Shown here: positions 36,071 through 45,231 of the stretch, in pieces
Position numbering within the stretch: the stretch's first letter is position 1
Layout of the letters: the number at the start of each line of letters is the position of its first letter
Assembly (NCBI RefSeq): GCF_001612635.1
Contig: NZ_BDAV01000011.1
Location: forward strand, 429,360 to 493,359
DNA: 64,000 nucleotides
From: Nocardia africana NBRC 100379
GTDB lineage: Bacteria > Actinomycetota > Actinomycetes > Mycobacteriales > Mycobacteriaceae
Reading direction: 5' to 3'
Notes under the pieces: generated by a model
What the model was told of the DNA's origin: nothing
The model's input: only the letters and a program-made list of their open reading frames with translations
The model's database searches: none
Position numbers and translations under genes: made by a program

Positions 36071-36346
36071 TTACGAAATCGGCACGTCCGAAATCTTGGT
36101 TCCGTCGTGGCCTGCGGTCGAGCAGTACAGTTTTGCTTCGTTTCGCAAGGCTGCGATTTTCACGACGTTGGGGTCGGCGCCGTGTTTGTCGTTGTACATC
36201 TTTTTGACTTCGTTGTTCTGCTTGTCTTGGGACTGGCTCAGGAAATCACTGCAGGTGGTGTCGCCCCCCTTGTTGCAGCCACTGACGCAGAGCGTGACCG
36301 TGGCGAGCCCGGCGATCACGGCGAGGGCGATTTTGTCCGATTGCAT
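36071..36346 (-). CDS. Small lipoprotein
   Basis: A 91-residue protein with a short signal peptide and lipobox VSGC (lipidated Cys24). The mature part is small and charged (CSDFLSQSQDKQNNEVKKMY ... LYCSTAGHDG), with two further cysteines that could pair. It resembles small actinobacterial lipoproteins that have an N-terminal TCxDF motif of unknown role. It lies 47 bp downstream of the four-span membrane protein gene and on the same strand as the large HTH-STAND-WD40 gene, so the three may form one transcript. Confidence 0.75.
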   Translation of the reverse strand: MQSDKIALAVIAGLATVTLCVSGCNKGGDTTCSDFLSQSQDKQNNEVKKMYNDKHGADPNVVKIAALRNEAKLYCSTAGHDGTKISDVPIS

Positions 36347-36393
36347 CGAATTGCCTTTTCGTGAGAATGTGCGAAAGGTGGGTCGGATTTTGG

Positions 36394-37020
36394 TCACCGA
36401 GCGACCGGTCTGCTGGACAAGTAGGCCCAGGCACCACCAACCAGCAGCAGCAGGCCACCAGCGAGCGTCAGGTACAGCCCTGGCCCCGCTGTCGGGTGCA
36501 ACGCATTCAGAGCTGTTCTGGCGAGGCCGCGCGCGCCGAATACGCGGCCCGGGATGTTGGTCAGATGCATCAGCGCGATCGCGGCCACCGCGCCACCGGC
36601 GACGCTGATCGCGGCGGCTGTCGGGCGCGGCGCGCGGCCGAGAACGTGGGCAATTCCCAGCCCGCCGGCGATGACCGCGAGGGCGAGAGTGTAATAGCCC
36701 GCCTTGGTGGCGTGTGCGGTCTCCGCCTTTTCTGCCGATTTCTGCAACCGGGTCGCGAGGTTCTGCGTCAGTGAACCCGTGTGGGTCTGGGGAGTAGCGT
36801 CCAGCACAGCAAGATCGGACGTTGTCTTGCCGACGCCGGTGACCGTCACCGTGCCGGCGGCTTTTCCGGTGCCGGGCGAATCGACGCTGGCCCATACCAG
36901 AAATGCACCGGCGGCGACGAGCAATGCGGCGATGACTGCGAGGGCACCGGGCCAGGAAATTCCGGTTGAAACCGATCCGGCGGTCTGCTGCGAACTTTGC
37001 GGATATTGGGATGATGTCAT
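36394..37020 (-). CDS. Four-span membrane protein
   Basis: A 208-residue protein with hydrophobic segments near residues 24-45, 107-128, 134-153 and 180-201. A loop of about 60 residues between the first two spans probably faces outside and contains GTVTVTGVGKTTSDLAVLD. The N-terminus is polar and Gln/Ser-rich. No family is recognised. It is encoded 98 bp after the WD40 protein and upstream of the small lipoprotein, on the same strand. The trio suggests a link between a cytosolic NTPase sensor and the envelope. Confidence 0.7.
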   Translation of the reverse strand: MTSSQYPQSSQQTAGSVSTGISWPGALAVIAALLVAAGAFLVWASVDSPGTGKAAGTVTVTGVGKTTSDLAVLDATPQTHTGSLTQNLATRLQKSAEKAETAHATKAGYYTLALAVIAGGLGIAHVLGRAPRPTAAAISVAGGAVAAIALMHLTNIPGRVFGARGLARTALNALHPTAGPGLYLTLAGGLLLLVGGAWAYLSSRPVAR

Positions 37021-37118
37021 GGATTCGATTTTTTATTCCGATGGCGGCCACGTCAGTCCTGCAATCGACCGACAGCGCCGCCGCCCGCGCTGCGGGCAGA
37101 CGGAACTTTTCTGTCCGG

Positions 37119-40100
37119 CTATTCGGGCGCGTCGCCGCACAGCGGGCGTGGCGGCACTCCCGGTAGGTAACGACGCCATTCCTGCGGGGTCAGCACACTG
37201 CTGCCGCCGGCGCAGAGTTGTGCGGCCACTTGGTCGGGGTCGGTCGCCCACAGTTTGACAACTTTGTCGGGACCCGCCGCGGCCAGAATACGGCCGCCGA
37301 GTACGAAGGCCGCGTCGTTGATTCGGCCGCGGTAGGCGTTCAGCACGGCGAGACGGCCGGGGCGGTGTGGGTCGGCGACGTCCCACACCCACACGCCGTT
37401 GTCGCCGGCTCCGCCGACCAGTCGGGTGCCATCGGGGCTGAAAGCGACGGTGACGATCGCGTCGGCTGGGCCGGTGAGCATTGAAAGAGGTTGTGGCTGG
37501 CGAGGATTGGATATGTCGAACAGCCGGGCCGTATGGTCCATGCTGCCGGCGGCGAGCAGGGTGCCGTTCGGGCTGATGGCCGCCGACCCGACGTCGTTGG
37601 TGAAGCCGGTCAGCGGATGCGGCAGTTCGACGGGTTCGGTGTGCCGCCGGATGTCCCACAGCCGCACCATGTGGTCGGAGGTCGGAATCACCAGCAGCGT
37701 GCCGGTGGGGTCGATCGCGGCCGGACCGGGCAGTCCGGGACCGGCATCGAGAGCGGCCACCTGTCGTGGAACATCCGGATCGGCGATGTCCCACAGGGTG
37801 ACGATGCTGCTGTCCTGTCCGAGGACGACCATCAGCGTGTTGTCCGGGGTGTAGGCGATGGCGGCGACGATGCCGGACATGGCGGGAAAGAACGAGCGCC
37901 GCACCGGATGGTTGGGGTCGTGCACATCCCAGAGCATCACGTGCCCGCTCGGGGTGCCGACCGCGGCCAGGGTCGCGTCGGGGGACAGCCCGACCGCGCC
38001 GCATGGTTTATCGTCCGGGCCCGCGTCGAGGGCGGGGTACTCGTGCGGGTTGCTCGCGTCGGTGAGATCCCAGAAATGCGCATGCCCGTCCGAACTACCC
38101 GTTCCGACAAGAAGTTTGGTGCCACTGCGATCGATCGGCGTCTGAAAGACGACACTGCGTGCCCCGCTCAGGGCCGGCCCCGGCAGCGGCCAGATCCGCA
38201 TGGTCCCGTCGAAACCGCCGGTGACCAGAGCTTGGCCGCCGAGGGCGAATCGGGCGCTGACGACGATTACCGGATTGGGCAACTCGATCGGCGGATCATC
38301 GGAGTCGAGCCGCCAGATGCGCGTGGTGTTGTCGGAACTGCCCGCAGCCAACCGGGATCCGTCCGGACTGAAGTCGATGTCGTTGACATAGCTGGTGAAT
38401 CCGCGCAACGCCGGCAGCGCTCCGGGGTGCGCCGGGTCGTGCAAATCCCAGCGGCGGACGTCATTGGTACGGCCGGCCACGGCGAGGGTGGCACTGTCGG
38501 GAGCGAAACGAACCGCCAGCGCCTGGCCGGTGACGCCGGAGCCCGGCTGATCCACGATCAACCTCGGTGCCGGTCCGGTGAGATCCCACAGGCGTAGTGC
38601 GCCGGCCACTCCGGCGGCGGCCAGCAGATGTCCGTCCGGGCTCGCGGCGATCACCGGTGCTCCGGCGGGCAGTTCGAGCTCTGCCAGTGGCAGTGGGTGG
38701 GCAGGGTCGACGATGTCCCATCGAGACACCGCCGTATTCGTAGTGGCGGCGGTCAACGTTCGGCCGTCGGCGCCGAACGTGATGCTCTTGTAGCCGGCGG
38801 CCGGATCACCTATTCCCGCGAGCAGTACCGGTGAGCGGGGATCGGCAACGTTCCACAACTGGATTCGTCCATCGAAGGCGACAGCGAGCACACCTCCGTC
38901 CCGGCGGAGGGCGAGCGATTCGAGCACCGCGGCGGGATGCGGTGGCGCAATGGCCGCCAGCTCGGTCGGTGGTGTCCGGGCACGCAGCCGGTAAACGGTG
39001 ACAGTGGCGTCCTTGCGGCCGACTGCAAGCAGGGTTCCGGTGTCGTCGGCGGCGACCAGAGTGCCGCCGTCGGTGCCGAGTACCCGGACCGGCGTGTGCG
39101 TGGCCGAAGCGTCCAGCAGCGCCGAGCGTGCCTCCAGCGTCGGCTTCACCCGGTATGCCGCCAGGGCCAATTGCGCCGACAGTGCCGGATCCACGGCGCG
39201 CAGTTGCTGGGCCTGCAGCGCGACCTGGCGGGACATGGCCTCGTCACGCGCACGGCGGGCCGACGATTCGGCGAGCAACGTCACGGTCGCCAGCACGACG
39301 GTGGCGATCAGGGCCACGGCCAGCCCGGCGACCATGCGCTGCAACAGCCGAGTGCGGCGGCGCTCGCGGGCGCGAAGCTCTCGATGATGCTGCTGGCTAG
39401 CGGTAATGTAGTGGCGTTCACGGTGATTCAGCTCGCCGTCGGTGCCGCTGTCGAGCCAGTCCTGGATGACGGCCAGCCGAGCCGGCCCGAGCAACGCGCT
39501 CGGATCCTGTTCGCTGTCGCGCCACAGTTGTTCGGCCTGGGTGAGCTGACGGTGTATCAGAAGCCCGGCTTGGTTGCCGTCGACCCAGTCACCGAGCCGT
39601 GCCCAGGCCGCGATCAAGGCTTCGTGGCTGATCTCGATGGTGTCCGCGTCAATGGTCAGCAGCCGTTGCGCGGCGAATCGATCTATCAACGTGGCCACAT
39701 CGTCATCGGAGTCGTCGTCGTAGCGCAACTCACCGCGCTGCACGCGGCGGCGGGTCCGGTTTTCGCCGTCGATGGCGATGAGCCGCAGAAAGATCCGGCG
39801 GGCCAGCCGCTGCTGGGCCTCGGTGAGGCCGCCGTAGACGGCCTCGGCCGACTTGTCGATCGCGCTCGCGATGCCACCGGACGCGGTGTAATCGGCGACG
39901 GTCATCCGACGACGGCTCGAGCGCCGCCAGGTCTCCAGCAGTGCGTGCGACAGCAGCGGCAGCGCGCCGGCGTCGTGCGCGGCGGGCGAGCCGCGAGGCG
40001 CGAGTTCGACCAGCAACAGCTGCACCAGCTCGTCCTCGACGGTCCAGTTCGCCTTGCGGGCCGGCTCGACGATGACATCACGCAGGGCTTGCCGGCTGAG

Positions 40101-40898
40101 CGGTCCGACCAGAATCGACTGCGCGGCAAGCACATGCTGCAGAACGGCTTCCCGGGCGGCCTGCGCGTAGAAATCCGCCCGCAGCCCGAGAACGTACACC
40201 GGTCCGTCGGCTCGCTCGGCCCCGATCGCCGCCAGGAAATCGGCGCGCTCGTCCTCGTTCGAACACAGCGACCAGGTCTCCTCGAACTGGTCGATGACGA
40301 CGACGTCGACCGGTTCGGCGACGTCGTGCAGGACGCGCAACGGGTGCACTCCGGGTGTGATCAGTGCGACGGCCCGCGCTGCGCGCCGTAGCGAGGGCAT
40401 CAGGCCGGCCCGCAACACCGATGACTTGCCACAGCCGGAGGCACCGATCACCACCAGCGTTCGCGGTGTCCCGGAGTGGCTTTCGAGACCGTGCACGCGA
40501 CGGTGTAGTTCGGCGGTCAGCTCGTCTCGCCCGAAAAACCAGTCGGCGTCGGTGTCGTGGAACGGTTGCAGTCCGCGGTAGGGGACCGGGCCCTGGCTGC
40601 GCCGCCGACCGGTCGTCGGGCGGAGCCGACGCACCGCCGCCAGCCAGGCCTCCTGTGCCACGGGATCGGGTAACCCGCAGGCGCTCAATACGTCCCGGAA
40701 CATCTTCTCGTTGGGTTCGGTCGGGACGTGGTGGCCGGCGAACCATCCGCTCACGGTGCCGTGCAGACACCCCGATTCCTCGACGACCTGGCGAACGGTT
40801 AGTCCCGCATCGACTCTCAGCCGCGTGAGCGCGGCCGCGAACTCCGCCCGCGTCAGGAGTGTGGAGGGATCGGGCCCGTTGTCCCGTCTCTCCGTCAT
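37119..40898 (-). CDS. HTH-STAND NTPase-WD40 repeat protein
   Basis: A 1259-residue multidomain protein. Residues 15-65 form a helix-turn-helix-like domain (LRVDAGLTVRQVVEESG). Walker A GASGCGKSS is at 152-160, and the Walker B-like VVVIDQFEETW at 199-209 is typical of novel STAND (nSTAND1) ATPases. A helical arm follows, a single membrane-spanning segment lies near 515-540, and the remaining 650 residues are WD40 repeats making one or two propellers. STAND proteins oligomerise on ligand recognition by their repeats. Related proteins act in signalling and, in other architectures, antiviral defence. Here the membrane span and the downstream membrane protein suggest envelope sensing. Start ATG 40898. 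Confidence 0.9.
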   Translation of the reverse strand: MTERRDNGPDPSTLLTRAEFAAALTRLRVDAGLTVRQVVEESGCLHGTVSGWFAGHHVPTEPNEKMFRDVLSACGLPDPVAQEAWLAAVRRLRPTTGRRRSQGPVPYRGLQPFHDTDADWFFGRDELTAELHRRVHGLESHSGTPRTLVVIGASGCGKSSVLRAGLMPSLRRAARAVALITPGVHPLRVLHDVAEPVDVVVIDQFEETWSLCSNEDERADFLAAIGAERADGPVYVLGLRADFYAQAAREAVLQHVLAAQSILVGPLSRQALRDVIVEPARKANWTVEDELVQLLLVELAPRGSPAAHDAGALPLLSHALLETWRRSSRRRMTVADYTASGGIASAIDKSAEAVYGGLTEAQQRLARRIFLRLIAIDGENRTRRRVQRGELRYDDDSDDDVATLIDRFAAQRLLTIDADTIEISHEALIAAWARLGDWVDGNQAGLLIHRQLTQAEQLWRDSEQDPSALLGPARLAVIQDWLDSGTDGELNHRERHYITASQQHHRELRARERRRTRLLQRMVAGLAVALIATVVLATVTLLAESSARRARDEAMSRQVALQAQQLRAVDPALSAQLALAAYRVKPTLEARSALLDASATHTPVRVLGTDGGTLVAADDTGTLLAVGRKDATVTVYRLRARTPPTELAAIAPPHPAAVLESLALRRDGGVLAVAFDGRIQLWNVADPRSPVLLAGIGDPAAGYKSITFGADGRTLTAATTNTAVSRWDIVDPAHPLPLAELELPAGAPVIAASPDGHLLAAAGVAGALRLWDLTGPAPRLIVDQPGSGVTGQALAVRFAPDSATLAVAGRTNDVRRWDLHDPAHPGALPALRGFTSYVNDIDFSPDGSRLAAGSSDNTTRIWRLDSDDPPIELPNPVIVVSARFALGGQALVTGGFDGTMRIWPLPGPALSGARSVVFQTPIDRSGTKLLVGTGSSDGHAHFWDLTDASNPHEYPALDAGPDDKPCGAVGLSPDATLAAVGTPSGHVMLWDVHDPNHPVRRSFFPAMSGIVAAIAYTPDNTLMVVLGQDSSIVTLWDIADPDVPRQVAALDAGPGLPGPAAIDPTGTLLVIPTSDHMVRLWDIRRHTEPVELPHPLTGFTNDVGSAAISPNGTLLAAGSMDHTARLFDISNPRQPQPLSMLTGPADAIVTVAFSPDGTRLVGGAGDNGVWVWDVADPHRPGRLAVLNAYRGRINDAAFVLGGRILAAAGPDKVVKLWATDPDQVAAQLCAGGSSVLTPQEWRRYLPGVPPRPLCGDAPE

Positions 40899-41063
40899 CG
40901 ACTAATGGTATCGGCCGCGGTGCTGATTCCGCAGCTCGTTGTATGGACCTTGTACGGACTACTTCGCACCCGATACGTGCAGGTCAGACGATTTGTCCAA
41001 GGCGGCGAACAGCCACTGCCACAACAGATTGCGGTCGTCGCCGATAGGAAAGGAATCGCACGA

Positions 41064-42500
41064 ATGTCCACATCACTGCTCGCGCCTCCTGAGCCGGTAC
41101 CGGGCTTCGGCCGAGCGCTCGAGACCTTCCGGCGAGCCGCCCGGCAGGTGCCGGCCTACGCCGACTTCCTGGCCCGCCACGGCGTCGACCCGGCTGCGGT
41201 CACCACGGCCGAGCACTTCGCCGCGCTGCCGCCGGTTACCAAGGAAAACTATCTGCACCACTACCCGTTGCCCATGCTGCTCTGGCGCGGCGACGCGAGT
41301 CGGGCCGGAACCTGGTCGTGCAGTTCGGGTTCGACCGGTCGACCCACCTACTGGCCCAGAGACGCGGTGTCCCAGCGGCAGGCGGTCGAGCTCTATGGCC
41401 GGATCCTGCGCGAAAGCTTCCAAGCACATCGGCGGAAGACCCTGCTGGTGGTCGGTTTCGCCATGGGCAACTGGATCGGCGGGACCTACACCTACTCGGC
41501 GGCACTGGCATTGCGGCGGCGGGGTTTTCCGGTGTCGGTCATCGCGCCCGGGATCGAGGCCGACACCATTCTCGACAACATTGCCGCACTCGGCCCCCAA
41601 TACGAGCAGGTGGTGCTGGCCGGCTACCCACCGTTCGTCAAGGATGTGCTCGATCGCGCCGACGACCGAGTGCTGGGCCAGAATCTGGGCCTGCTGCTCG
41701 CCGGTGAAAGTATCAGCGAGCAGTGGCGAGATTATGTGCTCGAACGCCTCGGCCGGCCCGGCCGCACCCGGTCGACCTGCCTGATCTACGGCACCGCCGA
41801 CGCCGGCATCATGGGCCATGAAACCCGCACCACGATCGCGGCGCGGCGGGCCGCCCGAAGCGATGCGCGGCTGAACGCGGAACTGTTCGGCGTGGACGAC
41901 GCCGGACCGACCTTCGTCGAATACGACTGCGACTACCGCTTCACCGAGGTCGACGCCCAGGACCGGTTCCTGTTCACCGTCGACACCGCGATTCCATTGG
42001 TGCGCTATCGGATCAACGACGTAGGCCGTGTCCTGACACCGGCTCGGCTGGCCGAGGTGCTGCAGCGCAGCGGATATCGCCTGCCGGTGGTCACCTCCAC
42101 CGCATCCTGCGGTTTCCTGGCGCTGAACCGTCGCGCCGACATCGCGGCCACTTTCTATGCGGTGAAGATCTTCCCGGACAACATCCGTGCGGCACTGGAG
42201 GATCCGGCCTTCGCCGCGACGGTCACTGGCAAGTTCGTGCTCGCCACCGAGACCGACAACCGTTTCGCCCAGACGTTGATGCTCCGGGTGGAACTGCAGC
42301 CCGGTGCCCGCTGCGGCGACGGCATGGTGCGGCGGTTGCGTGAGCGTGTCGTCGCTGCGCTGGTGCGAACCAATCACGAATACGCGCGGCTGCACCAAAG
42401 CCTCGGCGCCGCCGCGGAACCCACTGTCAGCCTGCACGAGTTCGGCAGCGCCGGCTTCGGCGCCGGTATCAAACACCAGTGGATGGAGCGCGCGTCATGA
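41064..42500 (+). CDS. PaaK/LuxE-like adenylate-forming enzyme
   Basis: A 478-residue ANL-superfamily protein of the phenylacetate-CoA ligase/coenzyme F390 synthetase group. The P-loop CSSGSTGRPT is at residues 86-95 and LVRYRINDVGRVL is the equivalent of the YRTGD motif. It should activate a carboxylate as an acyl-adenylate. The ATG at 41064 has AAAGGAA upstream; the frame extends to 40905 without a good signal. Its stop overlaps the start of a ThiF-like E1 protein (ATGA), so the two are coupled. That pairing of two different adenylating enzymes suggests a modification or small-molecule tailoring pathway. Substrate unknown. Confidence 0.88.
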   Translation: MSTSLLAPPEPVPGFGRALETFRRAARQVPAYADFLARHGVDPAAVTTAEHFAALPPVTKENYLHHYPLPMLLWRGDASRAGTWSCSSGSTGRPTYWPRDAVSQRQAVELYGRILRESFQAHRRKTLLVVGFAMGNWIGGTYTYSAALALRRRGFPVSVIAPGIEADTILDNIAALGPQYEQVVLAGYPPFVKDVLDRADDRVLGQNLGLLLAGESISEQWRDYVLERLGRPGRTRSTCLIYGTADAGIMGHETRTTIAARRAARSDARLNAELFGVDDAGPTFVEYDCDYRFTEVDAQDRFLFTVDTAIPLVRYRINDVGRVLTPARLAEVLQRSGYRLPVVTSTASCGFLALNRRADIAATFYAVKIFPDNIRAALEDPAFAATVTGKFVLATETDNRFAQTLMLRVELQPGARCGDGMVRRLRERVVAALVRTNHEYARLHQSLGAAAEPTVSLHEFGSAGFGAGIKHQWMERAS

Positions 42501-43633
42501 TCGACATCCTGCACCCCGCCCGCGACGCCGGACGCATCGCCGCACTGCTCGCCCCCGACAGCGGTTACCGGTTCGTCGACGGCTGGGACACCGCCCTACC
42601 CGAGCTGGCGAAGATCGACCGGCCCGCCCTGGCCGCGGGCACGGCCGAGGCCGAAAATGAGCTCACCCGCTACCTCGACGCGGCTCGAGCAGACTGTTCG
42701 ACCGAGCGCGCCAGCCGGTACGTGGTGTATCCGTGGCGCCGGTGCGTAGTGAAACTACCGGACAGCGAACATTTCTGGCAGCTGCGCACGGCCCGCAACC
42801 GGTATCTGCTGACCCCGGACGACCAGCGACGGTGGTCGGAGGCCCTGATCGGGATCACCGGGCTCAGCGTCGGCGCCGCGGCGCTGAGTGTCTGCGCGCT
42901 CACCGGGGCGCGGCGCTTCCACCTCGCCGAGCGCGACGTGCTGGGGCCCACGAACCTCAACCGACTGCACGCCTCGGTGTGTGATCTCGGCGAGGCAAAG
43001 CTGACGCTGGCTCAGCGACGGACCCTCGAGCTCGACCCCTACACCGACATCCGCGCCTTCCCCGAGGGGTATTCCCCCGCGGGCGCTGCCGAGTTGCTCG
43101 GCGCAGCGGGCGCGCAACGGTTGACGGTGCTCATCGAGGAGATGGACGACCTGGCGATGAAGGTCGACATTCGCAGGCGGGCGAGCGAACTCGGCATTCC
43201 CGTCGTGATGGTCACCGATCACGGCGACAACGTGCTGCTCGACGTCGAGCGTTACGACCTCGAGCCCGGCTACCCGCTGTTCCATGGCGCGGCCGGAGAT
43301 ATCGCCGGGCTGGGCACGCGCGAGTTGGCCGATCCGAGTCGCCGCCGGGAACTCGTCACCGCGATCGTGGGCACGCAGGTAACGCCGCAGACCCGCTATT
43401 CGCTGTGTCAGGTAGGCGACACGCTGCCGTCCTGGCCGCAGCTCGGCACCGCGGTGACACTGGCCGGTGCCATCGCGGCGCTGGCGGCCCGGCTCATCGC
43501 TTGCCGGCAACCGTTGGCGTCCGGCCGCTACCGCATCGACGCCGATCGGGTGCTGCTCGGGCCGGCCGGGACGGCCTCCGGTCGGTGGAACGAGCTCGGT
43601 GAGCTGGAATTCCGCGCCCGTCTGGGGTGCTGA
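42497..43633 (+). CDS. ThiF/E1-like adenylyltransferase, Rv1355c (MoeY)-like
   Basis: A 378-residue protein. The nucleotide-binding loop is ITGLSVGAAAL (residues 120-130), followed by an acidic strand end (ERD, 145-147) and the E1 signature NLNRL (153-157) with Lys168. It resembles the ThiF domain of mycobacterial Rv1355c-family proteins (LDVERYDLEPGYPLFHG is also shared), but the nitroreductase-like part of that family is absent. It likely adenylates a peptide or protein C-terminus or another carboxylate. No obvious catalytic Cys loop of canonical E1s is seen. It is coupled to the PaaK-like gene by a 4-base overlap. Confidence 0.87.
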   Translation: MIDILHPARDAGRIAALLAPDSGYRFVDGWDTALPELAKIDRPALAAGTAEAENELTRYLDAARADCSTERASRYVVYPWRRCVVKLPDSEHFWQLRTARNRYLLTPDDQRRWSEALIGITGLSVGAAALSVCALTGARRFHLAERDVLGPTNLNRLHASVCDLGEAKLTLAQRRTLELDPYTDIRAFPEGYSPAGAAELLGAAGAQRLTVLIEEMDDLAMKVDIRRRASELGIPVVMVTDHGDNVLLDVERYDLEPGYPLFHGAAGDIAGLGTRELADPSRRRELVTAIVGTQVTPQTRYSLCQVGDTLPSWPQLGTAVTLAGAIAALAARLIACRQPLASGRYRIDADRVLLGPAGTASGRWNELGELEFRARLGC

Positions 43634-43656
43634 GGCCCGGCGGCCCGGCAACGGTG

Positions 43657-44397
43657 CTACGAAAAGTGTTCGGGACGTAGCACATCGCTGTGTCCGTTGC
43701 GCCGGCACCAACTCACCAGGTAGCGGGCATGCAGGCCGCACCAGCGATACACCGACCCCAGGGTCAGCGGGAGGGTGGGGTCGTGTTCGTTGCGTTGCTT
43801 TATGATCGGCCCGATGTAGGTACTGGTGACCTTGTTGGCGGTGTTCGTCCCGACCTGCGCCGCGCGGGCCAGCGACAGCGCGTCGGTGGCCCGCCCGGCG
43901 GCAATGGCACCGGCCAGCCGGGCGGCTGTCGCCCCGCGCTGGCTGTCGAACAGTTCATACAGCGGTGGCGGTCCGTCGGGCGGGGTCGCGTCCGGCAGCC
44001 TGCGTCCGATCGCCACCGCGCTGATGACATCGAGCAGAGCCGGGACCCCCGAGGATTTGGCGAAGACGCCGGCCACCTCAGGGCGCAGCCGCGCCTCATC
44101 GACCAGATCGCGTTCCATGCTGTGGCCTTGGGTGGCCAGCAGCACCGGAGCGAGGCGTTCGGCGCGCACCAGCATGTCGACGACGTCCAGGCCGTCGAAG
44201 CAGAATTCCAGTTCCGGATGATTCCAGACCAGGTCGACGATAACGACGTCGAAACGATAGGTCGAGGTGACGGCTTGCTGGACGGAAAACCGATCGACCG
44301 CGACGGTGATGGCCGATTTCGGGATCCGCTCTGCGAGCGTGGGTTCGACCATATGACCCAGCGGTGACGCTACCAGCACCCTCATCCCGCTCTGCAT
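43657..44397 (-). CDS. Atypical response regulator with a novel C-terminal domain
   Basis: A 246-residue protein. Residues 5-125 look like a receiver (RVLVASPLG at strand 1, FDVVIVDLVW with the phospho-acceptor-position Asp, FAKSS with the switch Lys). The acidic pair after strand 1 is missing, so metal binding and phosphorylation may be lost. The C-terminal 100 residues (SLARAAQVGTNTANKVTSTY ... YRWCGLHARYLVSWC) are helical, with an HTH-like feel but no LuxR signature. Start is uncertain between 44409, 44397 and 44385. It is convergent with the ThiF gene and divergent from a small protein (44551) whose paralogue sits divergently beside the other response regulator (54673). Confidence 0.7.
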   Translation of the reverse strand: MQSGMRVLVASPLGHMVEPTLAERIPKSAITVAVDRFSVQQAVTSTYRFDVVIVDLVWNHPELEFCFDGLDVVDMLVRAERLAPVLLATQGHSMERDLVDEARLRPEVAGVFAKSSGVPALLDVISAVAIGRRLPDATPPDGPPPLYELFDSQRGATAARLAGAIAAGRATDALSLARAAQVGTNTANKVTSTYIGPIIKQRNEHDPTLPLTLGSVYRWCGLHARYLVSWCRRNGHSDVLRPEHFS

Positions 44398-44550
44398 GCG
44401 ACAGATCATCGCCGATACTCGTAAACCACGGCAAGACAAGGACTCCGGGCCGAAATCGATATCGCACTGGCGATTGCAAATAGGCGACCGACCAGGTTGT
44501 CGTGTGAAGAGCCGACTGCATTTCCGCGAGGGGGCTGCGACGCTGGCTTC

Positions 44551-44967
44551 ATGATGACCATGGGCGAGGTGCCGCATCATACGGTCGTCGTTTCGGTTAC
44601 CGCCCTGAGTCCGCTCATCCTCGCGGTGCACGCAGTGGCTGCCGACGGGGCACTCGCTCGGCGTTGGCGCTACGACAATGTGATCGACGTGGCCGTGGCG
44701 ACGGTGACCGATCTCGATTCCGCTGTCGCCCAACATCGTCATCGCCGCGAGCGAACGCCGTTGGCGGCGATCGCGATCACCCGGTACCGGTCGACCGTCG
44801 ACGTACTGTTCGAGCGCAGCAGCGAGCAGGCGCTCGCGTATTTCTGTGGTTCGCGCGGCACCTGTGCGACATTGGACGCTCGGCGCGAATACGCCTGGGC
44901 CTTGTTCCTCGCCGAGCACACCGCCAACTACCTCGCCGCTGTGGGCATTCATTCGAACCTGCATTGA
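44551..44967 (+). CDS. Small protein, paralogue of the one at 54909
   Basis: A 138-residue soluble protein of unknown family. It shares with the product of 54909-55310 the segments LILAVHxVAxD, RRxRxxxDNVIDxxxATVxD, AQxRxRxxxxPxAAxAx and VDVxxER in the same order. Both genes are divergent from a response regulator gene. This repeated association suggests a functional pair, perhaps a partner or target of the regulator. Start could be 44551, 44554 or 44560. No signal peptide or membrane span. Confidence 0.65.
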   Translation: MMTMGEVPHHTVVVSVTALSPLILAVHAVAADGALARRWRYDNVIDVAVATVTDLDSAVAQHRHRRERTPLAAIAITRYRSTVDVLFERSSEQALAYFCGSRGTCATLDARREYAWALFLAEHTANYLAAVGIHSNLH

Positions 44968-44970
44968 CGA

Positions 44971-44997
44971 ACGCCACAGACGCCACAAACGCCACGA
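44971..44997. repeat. Three 9-bp direct repeats
   Basis: Three near-identical copies of ACGCCACAG/A follow the stop codon of the small-protein gene. They do not encode anything recognisable. Possibly a slippage product. Confidence 0.5.
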
Positions 44998-45114
44998 ACG
45001 CAGCCGTCGCGCCGACGATCGAGGCAGCGCCGGCGGGCGCGTACCGTGTCGGCGGCAGTGGCTGCGTTCGTGCAGGGAATATTGTTGATCACCTGGTGTA
45101 CGGCAACCGGTGGA

Positions 45115-45231
45115 TCAGCTGCTGCCCAGGGCGTCGAAGAGGTCGTCGAGCACATTCCCCAACGAGCCCAATCCGATCGCGGACAAGATATTGGCAATTG
45201 CGTCCACAATTCCCCATTGGCTCGATCCCAT
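45115..45231 (-). CDS. 38-residue amphipathic mini-protein
   Basis: A very short gene with a good ribosome site: GGGAG ends 7 bases before the ATG at 45231. The peptide starts MGSSQWGIVDAIANI and ends LDDLFDALGSS. Hydrophobic residues recur every three to four positions and charges are only acidic (Asp), so it would form a strongly amphipathic helix with a Gly hinge in the middle. There is no signal peptide. Size, acidity and composition recall the small helical porins PorA/PorH of corynebacteria, or phenol-soluble-modulin-like peptides. It lies convergent to the small-protein gene ending at 44967. The function is inference; the coding call rests on the SD and the non-random sequence. Confidence 0.6.
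   Translation of the reverse strand: MGSSQWGIVDAIANILSAIGLGSLGNVLDDLFDALGSS

Noticed and set aside
36394..37051. Alternative minus-strand frame reading through the small lipoprotein region as one long protein to 37051
   Set aside because: Most of it is the shifted mirror of the four-span membrane protein; only the last 91 codons (36071-36346) form the real lipoprotein.
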